From Diplonema papillatum (taxonomy: Eukaryota > Euglenozoa > Diplonemea > Diplonemida > Diplonemidae), in assembly GCA_030068145.1 (NCBI GenBank), contig JAPJBO010000740.1, positions 50,795-114,794 of the forward strand: DNA of 64,000 bases, in the 5' to 3' direction. The translations under genes were made by a program, and so were the position numbers. This document shows, in pieces, positions 31,836 through 43,137 of the stretch. The notes beneath the pieces are model-generated. The model was given only the letters and a program-made list of their open reading frames with translations, searched no databases and had not been told where the DNA came from. The number at the start of each line of letters is the position of its first letter. Within the stretch, counting starts at the first letter, position 1.

Positions 31836-32148
31836 CTCAGGAAACCAACTGCCGCAGCACGTATCCTATCATCATCGGTGGAAACAACCCTGCGCGTGCC
31901 TTTAGAGCTTCTGATGCCTGGGCTTTCGAGACTTGTAAAAAGGTCGGCTCTTGCAGGCCTTGGACTTAAGAGAGGAAACCACGGCTTTTGACGGCAAAGT
32001 ATCACCTCCGGCACTGTTAGCCTTGTTCTCCACAGGCCTCGGTCACGGGCAAGACAACAACGAAAAAAAAAACAACAGTCTGGAAAGGAACCATCAGAAG
32101 AGGAAAGTCGGTGAGGCCGCTCGGTGGGTCGCTTGTCTGCGGCTCTCA

Positions 32149-35100
32149 ATGTGCACGTGTTTGCACATGTCGACGCTGGTTATTGCTTTCTTAGGTCTCG
32201 CTTACTTGCCAGCCGGCGCCGTCGCCGCCACACCGGCAACAAATGCCCCTGCAGTGGACACGGACATCACGATTCGATTCAACATCGGGTCCGGCCCTCA
32301 CGACGGATCCTACAGCACTTTCAGGGTCTTCTACCACTTCTTCTCCGAAACAGTGCTGGTGGCGACGATTCCCGGTACCTTGGCGGGCACCGTCTTCAAT
32401 TTCACTGGCCAGGTCGCTCATCGTATCTCGGACTTGGCGTACATCAGTGTCAAAGAATACGACCCGCCCGGCGATGGGTGGACCGTCGAAAAGCTCGAGC
32501 TGATGAGAGATGGCGCGTTCGTGCCTCTGACTGCTCCGGATGGGAGCTTCATTGTTACCAGAGCTGGCATAGAGAAACTCGCCGAGATCGAGTTTTTCGA
32601 CCTGAATCCCAAGCGATCGGTGAACACGATCAAGTGCAGATGGACGACGAGCAGTGCAGCGGGCGCGGAATCCACCGACTTCTTTGTGGTGTATTTGCAT
32701 TCCGACACAGACGTTTGCTACGCAGGGAGTGTAATCGAGCCTACCAGGGCCGCCGTGATCGAGCTAGCTCCAACGAACTGCAGGTTCGCGGCCGAAGATG
32801 TTCGGCGCATCACAGTGAGAGCGCTGCAGAGTTACCAAGGGAACAGCTGGGCCGTTATGCGAGCAGAACTCTTCACCCGCGGCAGCTACCGCCAGCTGTG
32901 GGGTGCCACCTGGCTCGCATATTCTGGCACGGTCGACAACTCTCGTGACTTCGAATTTGTTGAGCTCGAAACGCCGGCGCCACCCACGTTGGCACCACCA
33001 ACAATCGCGCCGCCTACAATTGTGCCAAGCGTGGCTCCGCTGACGAAAACACCTATAAACAGCATGCACGTTCGCATTACAACTGAAGCCACGGCGGCCA
33101 CAGTAGACAAGTACGAGGTGTACTACCACTTCTACTCGGAGAGCATCCTTGTTCACACGGTCAACGGCGCATCAGCAGGTGAGATAGTTGACGTCTCGGC
33201 AGACATTGCATATGATGTATCGGAGTTGGCTTATGTCAGCATTCGATATGCAGGGTCGGCCAGTGATGGGTGGGTTGTCGCCACTGTTGAGCTGTTTAGA
33301 GACAATGCTTACCACGAGCTGTACTGCCCCGATTCGAAGGGGAGTAGTGTCGAAATTACTTCCGGCACTGGGGAAGCCTTTGAGGCCGAGTGGTTCGACC
33401 TCAATGTGAAGCCCACTGTGAATAGCATTAAAACAATGTGGACGACCTCAGGAACGGCCGGCTCGACAGACTTGTACCTCGTGTTCTACCATTCGAAGCA
33501 CGGCAGGGTTTGCTACGGGGGTGTCGTTTACGACCCCGAACAGGGTTCCGTGTGGGTGCTGGAGACGACGGATTGCGCGTTCTCGTTGAGTGACCTGAGG
33601 AAGGTGTCCGTCCGTGCTGTGGCACCGAACCAAGCAAGCAGCTGGCAGGTTCATTCGGCTGAGTTGATTTCTGGGTCTTATCGATCGCTGTGGGGTCAAA
33701 CGTGGGGTGCGTATTCGGGCACCGTCGATGCCACCCACGAAGTCTTCTTCATCGATCTCACCACGTCAGCCCCGATGACGACGGCTCCTGTTTCCGATGC
33801 CCCGTCTACCGCTGTGCCTGCAGTACCACCTCATACACTTGCGCCGGTGAACGGCATTACAATCCGCATCACCACACACACGGCCACACACTCGGATTCG
33901 GGAGAAGACTTCGGCATTTTCTTCCACTTTTACCACGAGTCGCTCCTTGTCGCCACGAAGAAGGGCGCTCGAAAAGGGGAAAGTGTTACTATTGTTGGCA
34001 ATGTCGCGTACGATATCTCCGAACTGGCTTACATCAGCGTTAAGAGTATCGGTGAGGGGATCGATGGCTGGTACATTGCTTCGCTTGAAATTTACAGAGA
34101 CGGTGCCTACCATGCAACGATAAGTCCCGATTCTCCGATTACAATGGTAAAAGGACAAGGACAAGCGAATATGATTGAAATTGAGTTTTTCGACACGGAC
34201 CCCAGGCGGCTCGTCAACTTAGTGGAGACGTATGTAGCAACGGATGCTATCGCGGATGCGGAGTCTATGGACTATTTCCTGGTATTCCTGCACTTCGCCA
34301 ACTGGGTACACCCTGCGGGAGTGGTGTACAAACCACAAAATGGAGAGGTTTGGAACGTAAAAGCGGAGAACAGCCCATTTCCTGCAGAAGAAGTGTTGCA
34401 AGTGTCGATACGCGCGGTGCCGAGCACTTCGCCCGATGACTGGAAGATCTTCTCGTTCGAGCTGCTGAAGGACGGGGTAAGGCGGAAGTTATGGGGCCGC
34501 ACGTGGCAGAGTTACTCAGGGTACGCAATATTCAACCAGGGGCCGGACAAAGAAGAGCCGTTCTTCATCGACTCTGTCACCCCGGCGCCGCCCACGCTTC
34601 CGCCTCCTACACCAGCACCCGCCACCACGGCGCCTAGCGCGTCCCTGAAAGTTAAAGTGACCACTTCAACAACCTCGTCTTCAGCAAGCGTGGACTTGTT
34701 CCACTTCTCTTTTCACTTTTACCACGAGTCGGTCGTGGCCCTGTCTCGGTCTGGGTTCGCATCGGGTGAGGTCGTAGTTGTCAGTGCGGATGCCCTGTAC
34801 ACAGCCGAAGAGCTGGTCTACTTTAGTGTCCAGCACGATACGAATACGGGCACCGATGGATGGATAGTCGAAAAAGTGGAGCTTTTCAGAGATGGCATGT
34901 GGCAGCAGCTGTTTTCCCCGGATGTGCCGACAGGCGACGTACTGATCGGCGACGCTCAGAGAGGCGGCGAGGTGGAGTTTTTTGACATGAACTCGAAAAC
35001 AGCTCGGAATACGGTCCGCACGACGTGGGTAACCGACACGCTGCCAGACTCGCAATCGACCGATATATTCACGGTTTTCTTGCACTCGGCACGTGCGGTG

Positions 35101-38100
35101 CATTACGCTGGTGTCGTCTACGATCCTATGGTGGGACAGCTTTGGGACATCGTCACGATAAACTGCCCTTTCACGGCCAAGGATGTACGGAAGGTGTCCG
35201 TGCGGGCTCTGGCGAGCAATAGTGGGGATGAGTGGAAGATCGTTTCCGTTCAGCTCGCGAAGGGGGCTGGCACGGTAGTTTTGTACGGGACCACGTGGGG
35301 CAGCTATTCGGGCCTGGTGGATTCTGATCAGGGTGGCGCGCTGAAGGAGCCGTTCCTTGTTGAAATGGAATCAGAGGTACCCGCCACCCATGCACCACAA
35401 ACTGACGCGCCGCTTACGGCTGCCCCTGCAAACGCAATTCGGGTTCGAATCCACACCGCAGACACGCAGGGTGGCGGATCAACCGAAACGTTCCACATCC
35501 ACTACCATTTTTATGACGAAATTGTGTTTGTGCACACGCTTACCTTGGTCGCCCAGGGGGAGATAGTGTACATCAGCCAGGAAGTCGACCACCCTGTTGA
35601 AGAGCTGGTTTACGTAAGCATTACATATGACGCGGCGAAGAACGGCAAGGATGGGTGGACCATCGCAAAAGCCGACCTGTACCGTGACGGCAGATGGCGG
35701 CAGATGTACGCCCCTGACACATTGGGATACAACATAGCTTGGATCAGCCCTGATAACTCACAACGGATACTTGTTCTGGAGTTCTTCGACAACTCTCCGA
35801 GAACACCGCGCAACACCATAAAGACGCAGTTTTTAACCAGCACCGATACAGGCGCCGGATCGAAGGATATTTATGCAGTGTTCTTCCACTCGTCTTCGCA
35901 GGTGCACTACGCAGGGTTCATCGGCAATACGGTTGGAGGCCGTACTTCGCCTATCGAATCGAACAACTGCCCGTTCCCTGAAGAAGACTTGCAAACAGTA
36001 ACCATTAAACAACTGCCAAGCAATTTTCGTGACGACTGGAAGATTGCTGGCGCGGAGATGATCAGGGGGGATGGGAAAAAGGTGAGATTACACGGCCAGA
36101 CGTGGGGAAGTTACTCCGGAAGTTTTGAATCAAACAACGTAGTTTGGCAAGAACTCGTATTTGTTGTTATGGACACACCCGAACCTGTGACCAGTGCACC
36201 CTCGACTGAGTCACCTGCCACCCCTGCCCCTCTTTCATCAATGCAAGTCAAAATTACGACTTCAGACGTTACTTCGGCGGATACGAGCGAGACGATGCAC
36301 GTTCACTTCCACTACTATTCCGAGTCGGTCCTCGTGAGAACCCTGAGAGGCGTTGAAAGAGGTGAAGTCGTGTATGCCACGCACATTACTCGGTGGTCTT
36401 TTGACGACTTGGTCTACATCAGCCTTGACCATAGCGCGGCGCCAGCGCCAAACAGCAGAAATGACGACTGGATTGTCAGCAGCGTTGAACTATACCGCGA
36501 TGCTGCATGGTTAACATTGTTTGCACCGGACGCGCCACTTAACGGAGATGTATTGATTGTTGACACGGATGCCAAGTCGGTGTCGGCTGAGTATTTTGAC
36601 CTGAATCCAAGACCTAAATCCAATACAATCGGAGCTACGTTTACGACTGACACGGCTACCATGTCAAATTCAGAAGACATATTCCCCGTATTCTTCCACT
36701 CGAGCAAATGCGTCCACTTTGCAGGTCTCGTGTACAGACCGTCGACAGGTAGCCCATGGGACATTGTTTCCGACAGCTCACCTTTCCCCCTGGGGGACCT
36801 CACAAAGGTCTCCGTGCGTTCAATTTCAAGCAATACGGCAGACAACTGGGGTATCTACCAAGTTGATCTGCAGCAGCCAGTTGGGTCGCACAAGCTATGG
36901 GGGCTGACCTGGGATGCTTACACAGGTCTTGTTGAGTTAGGTGATGAGCCCTTCTTCGTCGACTTTACCTCACCAGCTCCTGTCACACTAGTACCCACAG
37001 CAGCTCCTGACACACGTACACCCACGCATGCGCCACCTACAAATGCCCCCCCTACCATCGCTCCTGACACACTTACACCCACTGAATCACCACCAACGAA
37101 TGCTCCTCCTACTCTCGCTCCTGACACACTTATACCTACTGAATCTCCACCAACGGATGCCCCCTCTACCATCGCTCCTGACACACTAGCACCTACTGAA
37201 TCTCCACCAACGAATGCCCCCCCTACCACCGCTCCTGACACACTAGCACCTACTGAATCTCCACCAACGAATGCCCCCCCTACCACCGCTCCTGACACAC
37301 TTCCACCTACTCAATCTCCACCAACGAATGCTCCTCCTACTCTCGCTCCTGACACACTTACACCTACTGAATCTCCACCGACGGATGCCCCCTTTACCAT
37401 CGCTCCTGACACACTAGCACCTACTGAATCTCCACCGACGGATGCCCCCTTTACCATCGCTCCTGACACACTTCCACCTACTGAATCTCCACCAACGAAT
37501 GCTCCTCCTACTCTCGCTCCTGACACACTTACACCTACTGTATCTCCACCGACGGATGCCCCCTTTACCATCGCTCCTGACACACTAGCACCTACTGAAT
37601 CTCCACCGACGGATGCCCCCTTTACCATCGCTCCTGACACACTTCCACCTACTGAATCTCCACCAACGAATGCCCCTCCTACCACCGCTCCTAGCATACT
37701 TCCACCTACTGAATCACCGCCAACAAAAGCTCCTCCTACACCAGCTCCTGATACACCAACACCTACGCAACCTCCACGAACTTACGCCCCCCCGACATCT
37801 GCCCCGAAGACACTCGCACCCAAGCAGGTTCCTCCTACAGATGCCCCCTCAACTCCAACTCCTAACACATTTCTCCCCAGCCCAACTCCACTAACCGCCC
37901 CATCACTGACAACAGTTCCTGTCACACTGTTACCCACGCCACCAAATGTGCCGACCCTTGCACCTGGTGAAACATGGGCACCACCCACTATGTCTCCGCC
38001 GACGAATTTGCCGACTCTTGCACCTGGTGAAACATGGGCACCACCCACTATGTCTCCGCCGACGAATTTGCCGACTCTTGCACCTGGTGAAACATGGGCA

Positions 38101-41100
38101 CCACCGACTATGTTTCCACCGACGAATGTACCAACTCTTGCGCCTGGTGAAACATGGGCACCACCCACTATGTCTCCGCCGACGAATTTGCCGACTCTTG
38201 CACCTGGTGAAACATGGGCACCACCCACTATGTCTCCACCGACGAATGTGCCGACTCTTGCGCCTGGTGAAACATGGGCACCACCCACTATGTCTCCACC
38301 GACGAATGTACCGACTCTTGCACCTGGTGAAACATGGGCACCACCCACTATGTCTCCACCGACGAATGTACCAACTCTTGCGCCTGGTGAAACATGGGCA
38401 CCACCCACTATGTCTCCGCCGACGAATTTGCCGACTCTTGCACCTGGTGAAACATGGGCACCACCCACTATGTCTCCGCCGACGAATTTGCCGACTCTTG
38501 CACCTGGTGAAACATGGGCACCACCCACTATGTCTCCGCCGACGAATTTGCCGACTCTTGCGCCTGGTGAAACATGGGCACCACCCACTATGTCTCCGCC
38601 GACGAATTTGCCGACTCTTGCGCCTGGTGAAACATGGGCACCACCCACTATGTCTCCACCGACGAATGTACCGACTCTTACACCTGGTGAAACATGGGCA
38701 CCACCCACTATGTCTCCACCGACGAATGTACCAACTCTTGCGCCTGGTGAAACATGGGCACCACCCACTATGTCTCCGCCGACGAATTTGCCGACTCTTA
38801 CACCTGGTGAAACATGGGCACCACCCACTATGTCTCCGCCGACGAATTTGCCGACTCTTGCACCTGGTGAAACATGGGCACCACCCACTATGTCTCCACC
38901 GACGAATGTACCGACTCTTGCACCTGGTGAAACATGGGCACCACCCACTATGTCTCCACCGACGAATGTACCGACTCTTACACCTGGTGAAACATGGGCA
39001 CCACCCACTATGTCTCCACCGACGAATGTACCGACTCTTGCACCTGGTGAAACATGGGCACCACCCACTATGTCTCCACCGACGAATGTACCGACTCTTG
39101 CGCCTGGTGAAACATGGGCACCACCCACTATGTCTCCACCGACGAATGTACCGACTCTTACACCTGGTGAAACATGGGCACCACCCACGATGTCTCCACC
39201 GACGAATGTACCGACTCTTGCACCTGGTGAAACATGGGCACCACCCACTATGTCTCCACCGACGAATGTACCGACTCTTACACCTGGTGAAACATGGGCA
39301 CCACCCACTATGTCTCCACCGACGAATGTACCGACTCTTGCACCTGGTGAAACATGGGCACCACCCACTATGTCTCCACCGACGAATGTACCGACTCTTA
39401 CACCTGGTGAAACATGGGCACCACCCACTATGTCTCCACCGACGAATGTACCGACTCTTGCACCTGGTGAAACATGGGCACCACCCACTATGTCTCCACC
39501 GACGAATGTACCGACTCTTACACCTGGTGAAACATGGGCACCACCCACTATGTCTCCACCGACGAATGTACCGACTCTTGCACCTGGTGAAACATGGGCA
39601 CCACCCACTATGTCTCCACCGACGAATGTACCGACTCTTACACCTGGTGAAACATGGGCACCACCCACTATGTCTCCACCGACGAATGTACCGACTCTTG
39701 CACCTGGTGAAACATGGGCACCACCCACTATGTCTCCGCCGACGAATTTGCCGACTCTTGCACCTGGTGAAACATGGGCACCACCCACTATGTCTCCGCC
39801 GACGAATTTGCCGACTCTTGCGCCTGGTGAAACATGGGCACCACCCACTATGTCTCCGCCGACGAATTTGCCGACTCTTGCGCCTGGTGAAACATGGGCA
39901 CCACCCACTATGTCTCCGCCGACGAATTTGCCGACTCTTGCACCTGGTGAAACATGGGCACCACCCACGATGTCTCCACCGACGCAGGTGCCGACTCTTG
40001 CGCCTGGTGAAACATGGGCACCACCCACTATGTCTCCACCGACGAATGTACCGACTCTTGCACCTGGTGAAACATGGGCACCACCCACTATGTCTCCACC
40101 GACGAATGTACCAACTCTTGCACCTGGTGAAACATGGGCACCACCCACTATGTCTCCACCGACGAATGTACCGACTCTTACGCCTGGTGAAACATGGGCA
40201 CCACCCACTATGTCTCCACCGACGAATGTACCGACTCTTGCACCTGGTGAAACATGGGCACCACCTACTACGTCTCCACCGACGAATGTCCCAACTCTTG
40301 CACCTGGTGAAACATGGGCACCACCCACTATGTCTCCACCGACGAATGTACCGACTCTTGCGCCTGGTGAAACATGGGCACCACCCACTATGTCTCCCCC
40401 GAGCGAAGGCGGGTATAACGAATGCGCGCATGAGACTACATCGTGCGGCGAGTCGAACATGCAGAGTTGTAATGACCCTGACTATTTCATCGTTGGTGAT
40501 TTCGTATGCACGTGCCTAGTCAACGGCGCAAAGGCAGTTGGTGGCGCCGTCGATGGGTGCTTACTGGGTGCCGCAGAAAAGACGGAGACCAATGAAGATG
40601 CGACGACACTGATCATTGTTGTTACTTTGCTGACAATGTTGCTGTGCCTGCTCATCTGTTGCGCCGTGAAGAAGCTGCGGCCTGCGAAACGTAAGGCTGT
40701 TGTTAGTTGTTCAGGTGAACAGTTGTTGTTCATCAGCAGAGAGCCGTCTGTGATCGATGCGCGTCCAGAAGCGGACGAAGGCCACACTGAGTCTTCGGAG
40801 GCTGAAGAGATGAGGCGTGTCCACTCTGCCGATTTTATAGGCGAACCACTGCCGTCACCAGAGGCGTTCCCCCTGTCCCTGATAGTGGCGGAAACCCGCA
40901 AGTCGGCGACCCCGCGCCGATTCACGGCACCCTTTATTTCACTGGATGACAGTGCTTATCTTGCGAGCATGGAAAACACGTACAGGCTATCTTCTACTGT
41001 AGCCGGCACTCTGCGCGGAACCTCTCGCTCGTCGCACATATTTGGCCGCAGTGTCGCAGGGCCACGAACCCGGTCTTCCATGCCGCTATCGCCGCTTTCT

Positions 41101-41274
41101 CGGCCCACCTCGTCCCCATTCTTTTCGCCAACAAACTCCAATATCGGCAGCCCTTGCCTTTCCCAGCTCTCTCCTCTCGCAGGGGTCAACAGAACCGCGA
41201 CGTTCGACACAGCCAGCAATCTTTCTGACTCAATGGCACCCTTCAATCCCCCAATATTTGCGCTCGGCGTATAA
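32149..41274 (+). CDS. Giant type I surface protein 2: signal peptide, six beta-rich units, 20-residue-repeat stalk, Cys module, TM, tail
   Basis: 3041 residues if read from the ATG at 32149. The frame is open back to 31951, but the signal peptide (MSTLVIAFLGLAYLPAGAVA) starts at 32167, so 32149 or 32167 is preferred. Six ~250-residue units of the same type as in gene 1 begin near residues 37, 303, 567, 831, 1094 and 1362; two more than gene 1. The stalk has a TPTESPPTNAPPT-type linker (37020-37940) and then about 41 copies of a 20-residue unit with PGETWAPPTMSPPT. A six-Cys module (about 2756-2805) has exactly the Cys spacing of gene 1. A helix (TLIIVVTLLTMLLCLLICCA) and a ~200-residue tail ending FALGV complete it. 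Probably a cell-surface adhesin or coat protein. Unit 2 is nearly identical at DNA level to unit 2 of gene 1. Confidence 0.88.
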   Translation: MCTCLHMSTLVIAFLGLAYLPAGAVAATPATNAPAVDTDITIRFNIGSGPHDGSYSTFRVFYHFFSETVLVATIPGTLAGTVFNFTGQVAHRISDLAYISVKEYDPPGDGWTVEKLELMRDGAFVPLTAPDGSFIVTRAGIEKLAEIEFFDLNPKRSVNTIKCRWTTSSAAGAESTDFFVVYLHSDTDVCYAGSVIEPTRAAVIELAPTNCRFAAEDVRRITVRALQSYQGNSWAVMRAELFTRGSYRQLWGATWLAYSGTVDNSRDFEFVELETPAPPTLAPPTIAPPTIVPSVAPLTKTPINSMHVRITTEATAATVDKYEVYYHFYSESILVHTVNGASAGEIVDVSADIAYDVSELAYVSIRYAGSASDGWVVATVELFRDNAYHELYCPDSKGSSVEITSGTGEAFEAEWFDLNVKPTVNSIKTMWTTSGTAGSTDLYLVFYHSKHGRVCYGGVVYDPEQGSVWVLETTDCAFSLSDLRKVSVRAVAPNQASSWQVHSAELISGSYRSLWGQTWGAYSGTVDATHEVFFIDLTTSAPMTTAPVSDAPSTAVPAVPPHTLAPVNGITIRITTHTATHSDSGEDFGIFFHFYHESLLVATKKGARKGESVTIVGNVAYDISELAYISVKSIGEGIDGWYIASLEIYRDGAYHATISPDSPITMVKGQGQANMIEIEFFDTDPRRLVNLVETYVATDAIADAESMDYFLVFLHFANWVHPAGVVYKPQNGEVWNVKAENSPFPAEEVLQVSIRAVPSTSPDDWKIFSFELLKDGVRRKLWGRTWQSYSGYAIFNQGPDKEEPFFIDSVTPAPPTLPPPTPAPATTAPSASLKVKVTTSTTSSSASVDLFHFSFHFYHESVVALSRSGFASGEVVVVSADALYTAEELVYFSVQHDTNTGTDGWIVEKVELFRDGMWQQLFSPDVPTGDVLIGDAQRGGEVEFFDMNSKTARNTVRTTWVTDTLPDSQSTDIFTVFLHSARAVHYAGVVYDPMVGQLWDIVTINCPFTAKDVRKVSVRALASNSGDEWKIVSVQLAKGAGTVVLYGTTWGSYSGLVDSDQGGALKEPFLVEMESEVPATHAPQTDAPLTAAPANAIRVRIHTADTQGGGSTETFHIHYHFYDEIVFVHTLTLVAQGEIVYISQEVDHPVEELVYVSITYDAAKNGKDGWTIAKADLYRDGRWRQMYAPDTLGYNIAWISPDNSQRILVLEFFDNSPRTPRNTIKTQFLTSTDTGAGSKDIYAVFFHSSSQVHYAGFIGNTVGGRTSPIESNNCPFPEEDLQTVTIKQLPSNFRDDWKIAGAEMIRGDGKKVRLHGQTWGSYSGSFESNNVVWQELVFVVMDTPEPVTSAPSTESPATPAPLSSMQVKITTSDVTSADTSETMHVHFHYYSESVLVRTLRGVERGEVVYATHITRWSFDDLVYISLDHSAAPAPNSRNDDWIVSSVELYRDAAWLTLFAPDAPLNGDVLIVDTDAKSVSAEYFDLNPRPKSNTIGATFTTDTATMSNSEDIFPVFFHSSKCVHFAGLVYRPSTGSPWDIVSDSSPFPLGDLTKVSVRSISSNTADNWGIYQVDLQQPVGSHKLWGLTWDAYTGLVELGDEPFFVDFTSPAPVTLVPTAAPDTRTPTHAPPTNAPPTIAPDTLTPTESPPTNAPPTLAPDTLIPTESPPTDAPSTIAPDTLAPTESPPTNAPPTTAPDTLAPTESPPTNAPPTTAPDTLPPTQSPPTNAPPTLAPDTLTPTESPPTDAPFTIAPDTLAPTESPPTDAPFTIAPDTLPPTESPPTNAPPTLAPDTLTPTVSPPTDAPFTIAPDTLAPTESPPTDAPFTIAPDTLPPTESPPTNAPPTTAPSILPPTESPPTKAPPTPAPDTPTPTQPPRTYAPPTSAPKTLAPKQVPPTDAPSTPTPNTFLPSPTPLTAPSLTTVPVTLLPTPPNVPTLAPGETWAPPTMSPPTNLPTLAPGETWAPPTMSPPTNLPTLAPGETWAPPTMFPPTNVPTLAPGETWAPPTMSPPTNLPTLAPGETWAPPTMSPPTNVPTLAPGETWAPPTMSPPTNVPTLAPGETWAPPTMSPPTNVPTLAPGETWAPPTMSPPTNLPTLAPGETWAPPTMSPPTNLPTLAPGETWAPPTMSPPTNLPTLAPGETWAPPTMSPPTNLPTLAPGETWAPPTMSPPTNVPTLTPGETWAPPTMSPPTNVPTLAPGETWAPPTMSPPTNLPTLTPGETWAPPTMSPPTNLPTLAPGETWAPPTMSPPTNVPTLAPGETWAPPTMSPPTNVPTLTPGETWAPPTMSPPTNVPTLAPGETWAPPTMSPPTNVPTLAPGETWAPPTMSPPTNVPTLTPGETWAPPTMSPPTNVPTLAPGETWAPPTMSPPTNVPTLTPGETWAPPTMSPPTNVPTLAPGETWAPPTMSPPTNVPTLTPGETWAPPTMSPPTNVPTLAPGETWAPPTMSPPTNVPTLTPGETWAPPTMSPPTNVPTLAPGETWAPPTMSPPTNVPTLTPGETWAPPTMSPPTNVPTLAPGETWAPPTMSPPTNLPTLAPGETWAPPTMSPPTNLPTLAPGETWAPPTMSPPTNLPTLAPGETWAPPTMSPPTNLPTLAPGETWAPPTMSPPTQVPTLAPGETWAPPTMSPPTNVPTLAPGETWAPPTMSPPTNVPTLAPGETWAPPTMSPPTNVPTLTPGETWAPPTMSPPTNVPTLAPGETWAPPTTSPPTNVPTLAPGETWAPPTMSPPTNVPTLAPGETWAPPTMSPPSEGGYNECAHETTSCGESNMQSCNDPDYFIVGDFVCTCLVNGAKAVGGAVDGCLLGAAEKTETNEDATTLIIVVTLLTMLLCLLICCAVKKLRPAKRKAVVSCSGEQLLFISREPSVIDARPEADEGHTESSEAEEMRRVHSADFIGEPLPSPEAFPLSLIVAETRKSATPRRFTAPFISLDDSAYLASMENTYRLSSTVAGTLRGTSRSSHIFGRSVAGPRTRSSMPLSPLSRPTSSPFFSPTNSNIGSPCLSQLSPLAGVNRTATFDTASNLSDSMAPFNPPIFALGV
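37945..40400 (+). repeat. 60-bp coding tandem array (PTLAPGETWAPPTMSPPTNV), ~41 copies
   Basis: Every 60 bp the frame encodes PT-L-[AT]-PGETWAPPTMSPPTN-[LV]. Copies differ at a few positions: CCGCCGACGAATTTG or CCACCGACGAATGTA, and CTTGCACCT or CTTACACCT. From about 39121 to 39720 the CTTGCA and CTTACA forms alternate strictly, giving a 120-bp dimer, the sign of a recent expansion of two-unit blocks. The unit holds one Trp and a Glu, unlike the Ser-rich stalk of gene 1. Confidence 0.95.
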
Positions 41275-42671
41275 GCACTTCAACCGAGGAACATCTCTTG
41301 CCCGGCAATCAACGGACGGCAATATGCGCTATGACAAAGATTTGCGAGGCATACTTGAAAGGTTCAACCGGACAGGAAGCCGGACAGGACAGAAAAATCA
41401 CATCACAGGCTGTAAACGTTGCAGGTCGCACCAGAATCAGAGAAGTAGGTTTATGAACCCGATGTTAAGCCAATACAGCTTCTTTTTTGAACAGATAGAG
41501 CTGTCCAACCAGTGAGTCGGGAGAGCGCGACAACTCACACTGTCCGCCAGCTATTCCGTCCGAACCCCCGCACTTTCAACATAGTGTTGATTTTCGCTTC
41601 CCACAATCTGGAGGCTTGTCGTGCATTCGGGGCCCAAGCTACTTCCTTGACAATCCAAAGAAAAACCAAAGCATTATCGAGAACGGCAGAGAACCTGTCA
41701 AGAAGGAGCAATCCATTCCTTAGTTTGACACATGCTGTCGTCGGGAAAAAGAAAATCACAACCCTGCACGCCCATACGGGATCGTCGGTACACACAAGAA
41801 CGAACGGCAGACAAGCCACGTGGTATAAAGACTCAGGTACAAGCATGCAACCTTGGTCCAGCCACCGAAATTGCAGCCACCACAAACTTCATTTTTCAAT
41901 GACAGAAACTAACGTTATTGCGACCTCGCATGCTGCATGAAAGTCGGGTTTGCGAGACAAGCTCATATATGTCGGGCTTCCTTGGGTAGTGCTGAGCTTG
42001 CGAGTGCGACAGTCAAGATGCTCCAAGGTGGAGTGCCTTTTAGTCTGTGTTTGTACCCCGGTGATAACTTCTGTAATATGATAAGAACCTTTCACGTTTG
42101 GTGAAATCCGGGGTCCGATGGGAAAAGAAGAAATTTACCAGGAAGGACAGCCACACCTCGACTCTGCATGACAACGTGTTACCGATGCTGTCATTCCTGC
42201 AAAAAGCGGAGTCTATGAACCCTGTCAGAACATGGGTACCAGTGCGTTGTTCGGGGCGGTGTTTTGCCCTGGGCCTTCTGACCGCCGCTTGCGACAAATC
42301 ACACCGATATCTCTTCTGCGCAATGGTCAATCATCAGCTTACTGTGACCTAGCGAAGCACTTTCATTGAAGGGTACCAGAAGCAGTTAGCTAAATGAAAC
42401 CACGAGCTAGGCTTCTCGTCTAGGTTATCAGAATATTCATTGGCCTGGCTCGTTCCCTACGTAGAAGCTTCAAAAGACTCCAAAGATAAAACGAGGCCAG
42501 CAAGAGCCCACAAAGCATTGCATGTAGCAGACGTGCATCATGCATCTACAAAATAAATATCGCTAGAATTTGGAGATCTGCTGATGAAGCAACAACGTAT
42601 GGACGTCCAACGAAGCCGACGATATGATTCCAATTCCCAAACACATCCTATTCCCAACCCTATCTACAGTA
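41275..42671. other. Intergenic stretch after giant gene 2
   Basis: No supported gene. ORFs on both strands lack domain features. Nothing repetitive recognised except simple A-rich tracts. Confidence 0.4.
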
Positions 42672-42760
42672 CAGTTGCCTTAGGGGTTGGGCGGACGGAT
42701 TCTGTAAGGTGAAACGGTCAAAGTTTCCTGGCAAATAATGCTCGACAAGAAGAATCTGAA
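42672..42760. mobile_element. Solo hAT-like end fragment
   Basis: CAGTTGCCTTAGGGGTTGGG at 42672 is followed by GATTCTGTAAGGTGAAACGG and TCAAAGTTTCCTGGCAAA. The second part recurs in the arms at 21425-21465 (AATTCTCTAAGGTGAAATGG, TCAAAATTTCCTGCCAAA) and, inverted, at 17420-17455. A short relic of the same element family. Confidence 0.5.
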
Positions 42761-43137
42761 GTGCGGGGTTTGGGAAATTGACCGATCTTTCTTTCTCTCT
42801 TGTGACCTATCCCACGATGAAGACCAGCTCAGAGGGCGACGGTGCTGTGGGGTAGGGTCACCCTGCTCTACAGCGAACGTCCTATGGGGTGTGTCCAATG
42901 TCGGGGGGTCGTAAAATCTGGGGGCTTTGCCCTCAGACAACAAACAGAAATCAGTTATCCTTCGCAGCAGTACCGAACCATGCTTCGGAAAAATTGCGAA
43001 TGGATGAAAATAAATGCGCATATTCACGCCATGCATCACCGCAAGAAAGGAAAATGAGAAAAATTGCTTCATAAATTTCGATATTTCGGTCAAAGTGACT
43101 ATTCGGGGACGTTTGGTCCCGTTGAAACAAAAGTACG

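Noticed and set aside
37782-40519. Long minus- and plus-strand ORFs (VGGAHVSPGARVG, CFTRCKSR, LLHLVKHGHH repeats) over the giant gene 2 stalk
   Set aside because: Same reason: a 60-bp coding array opens all frames.
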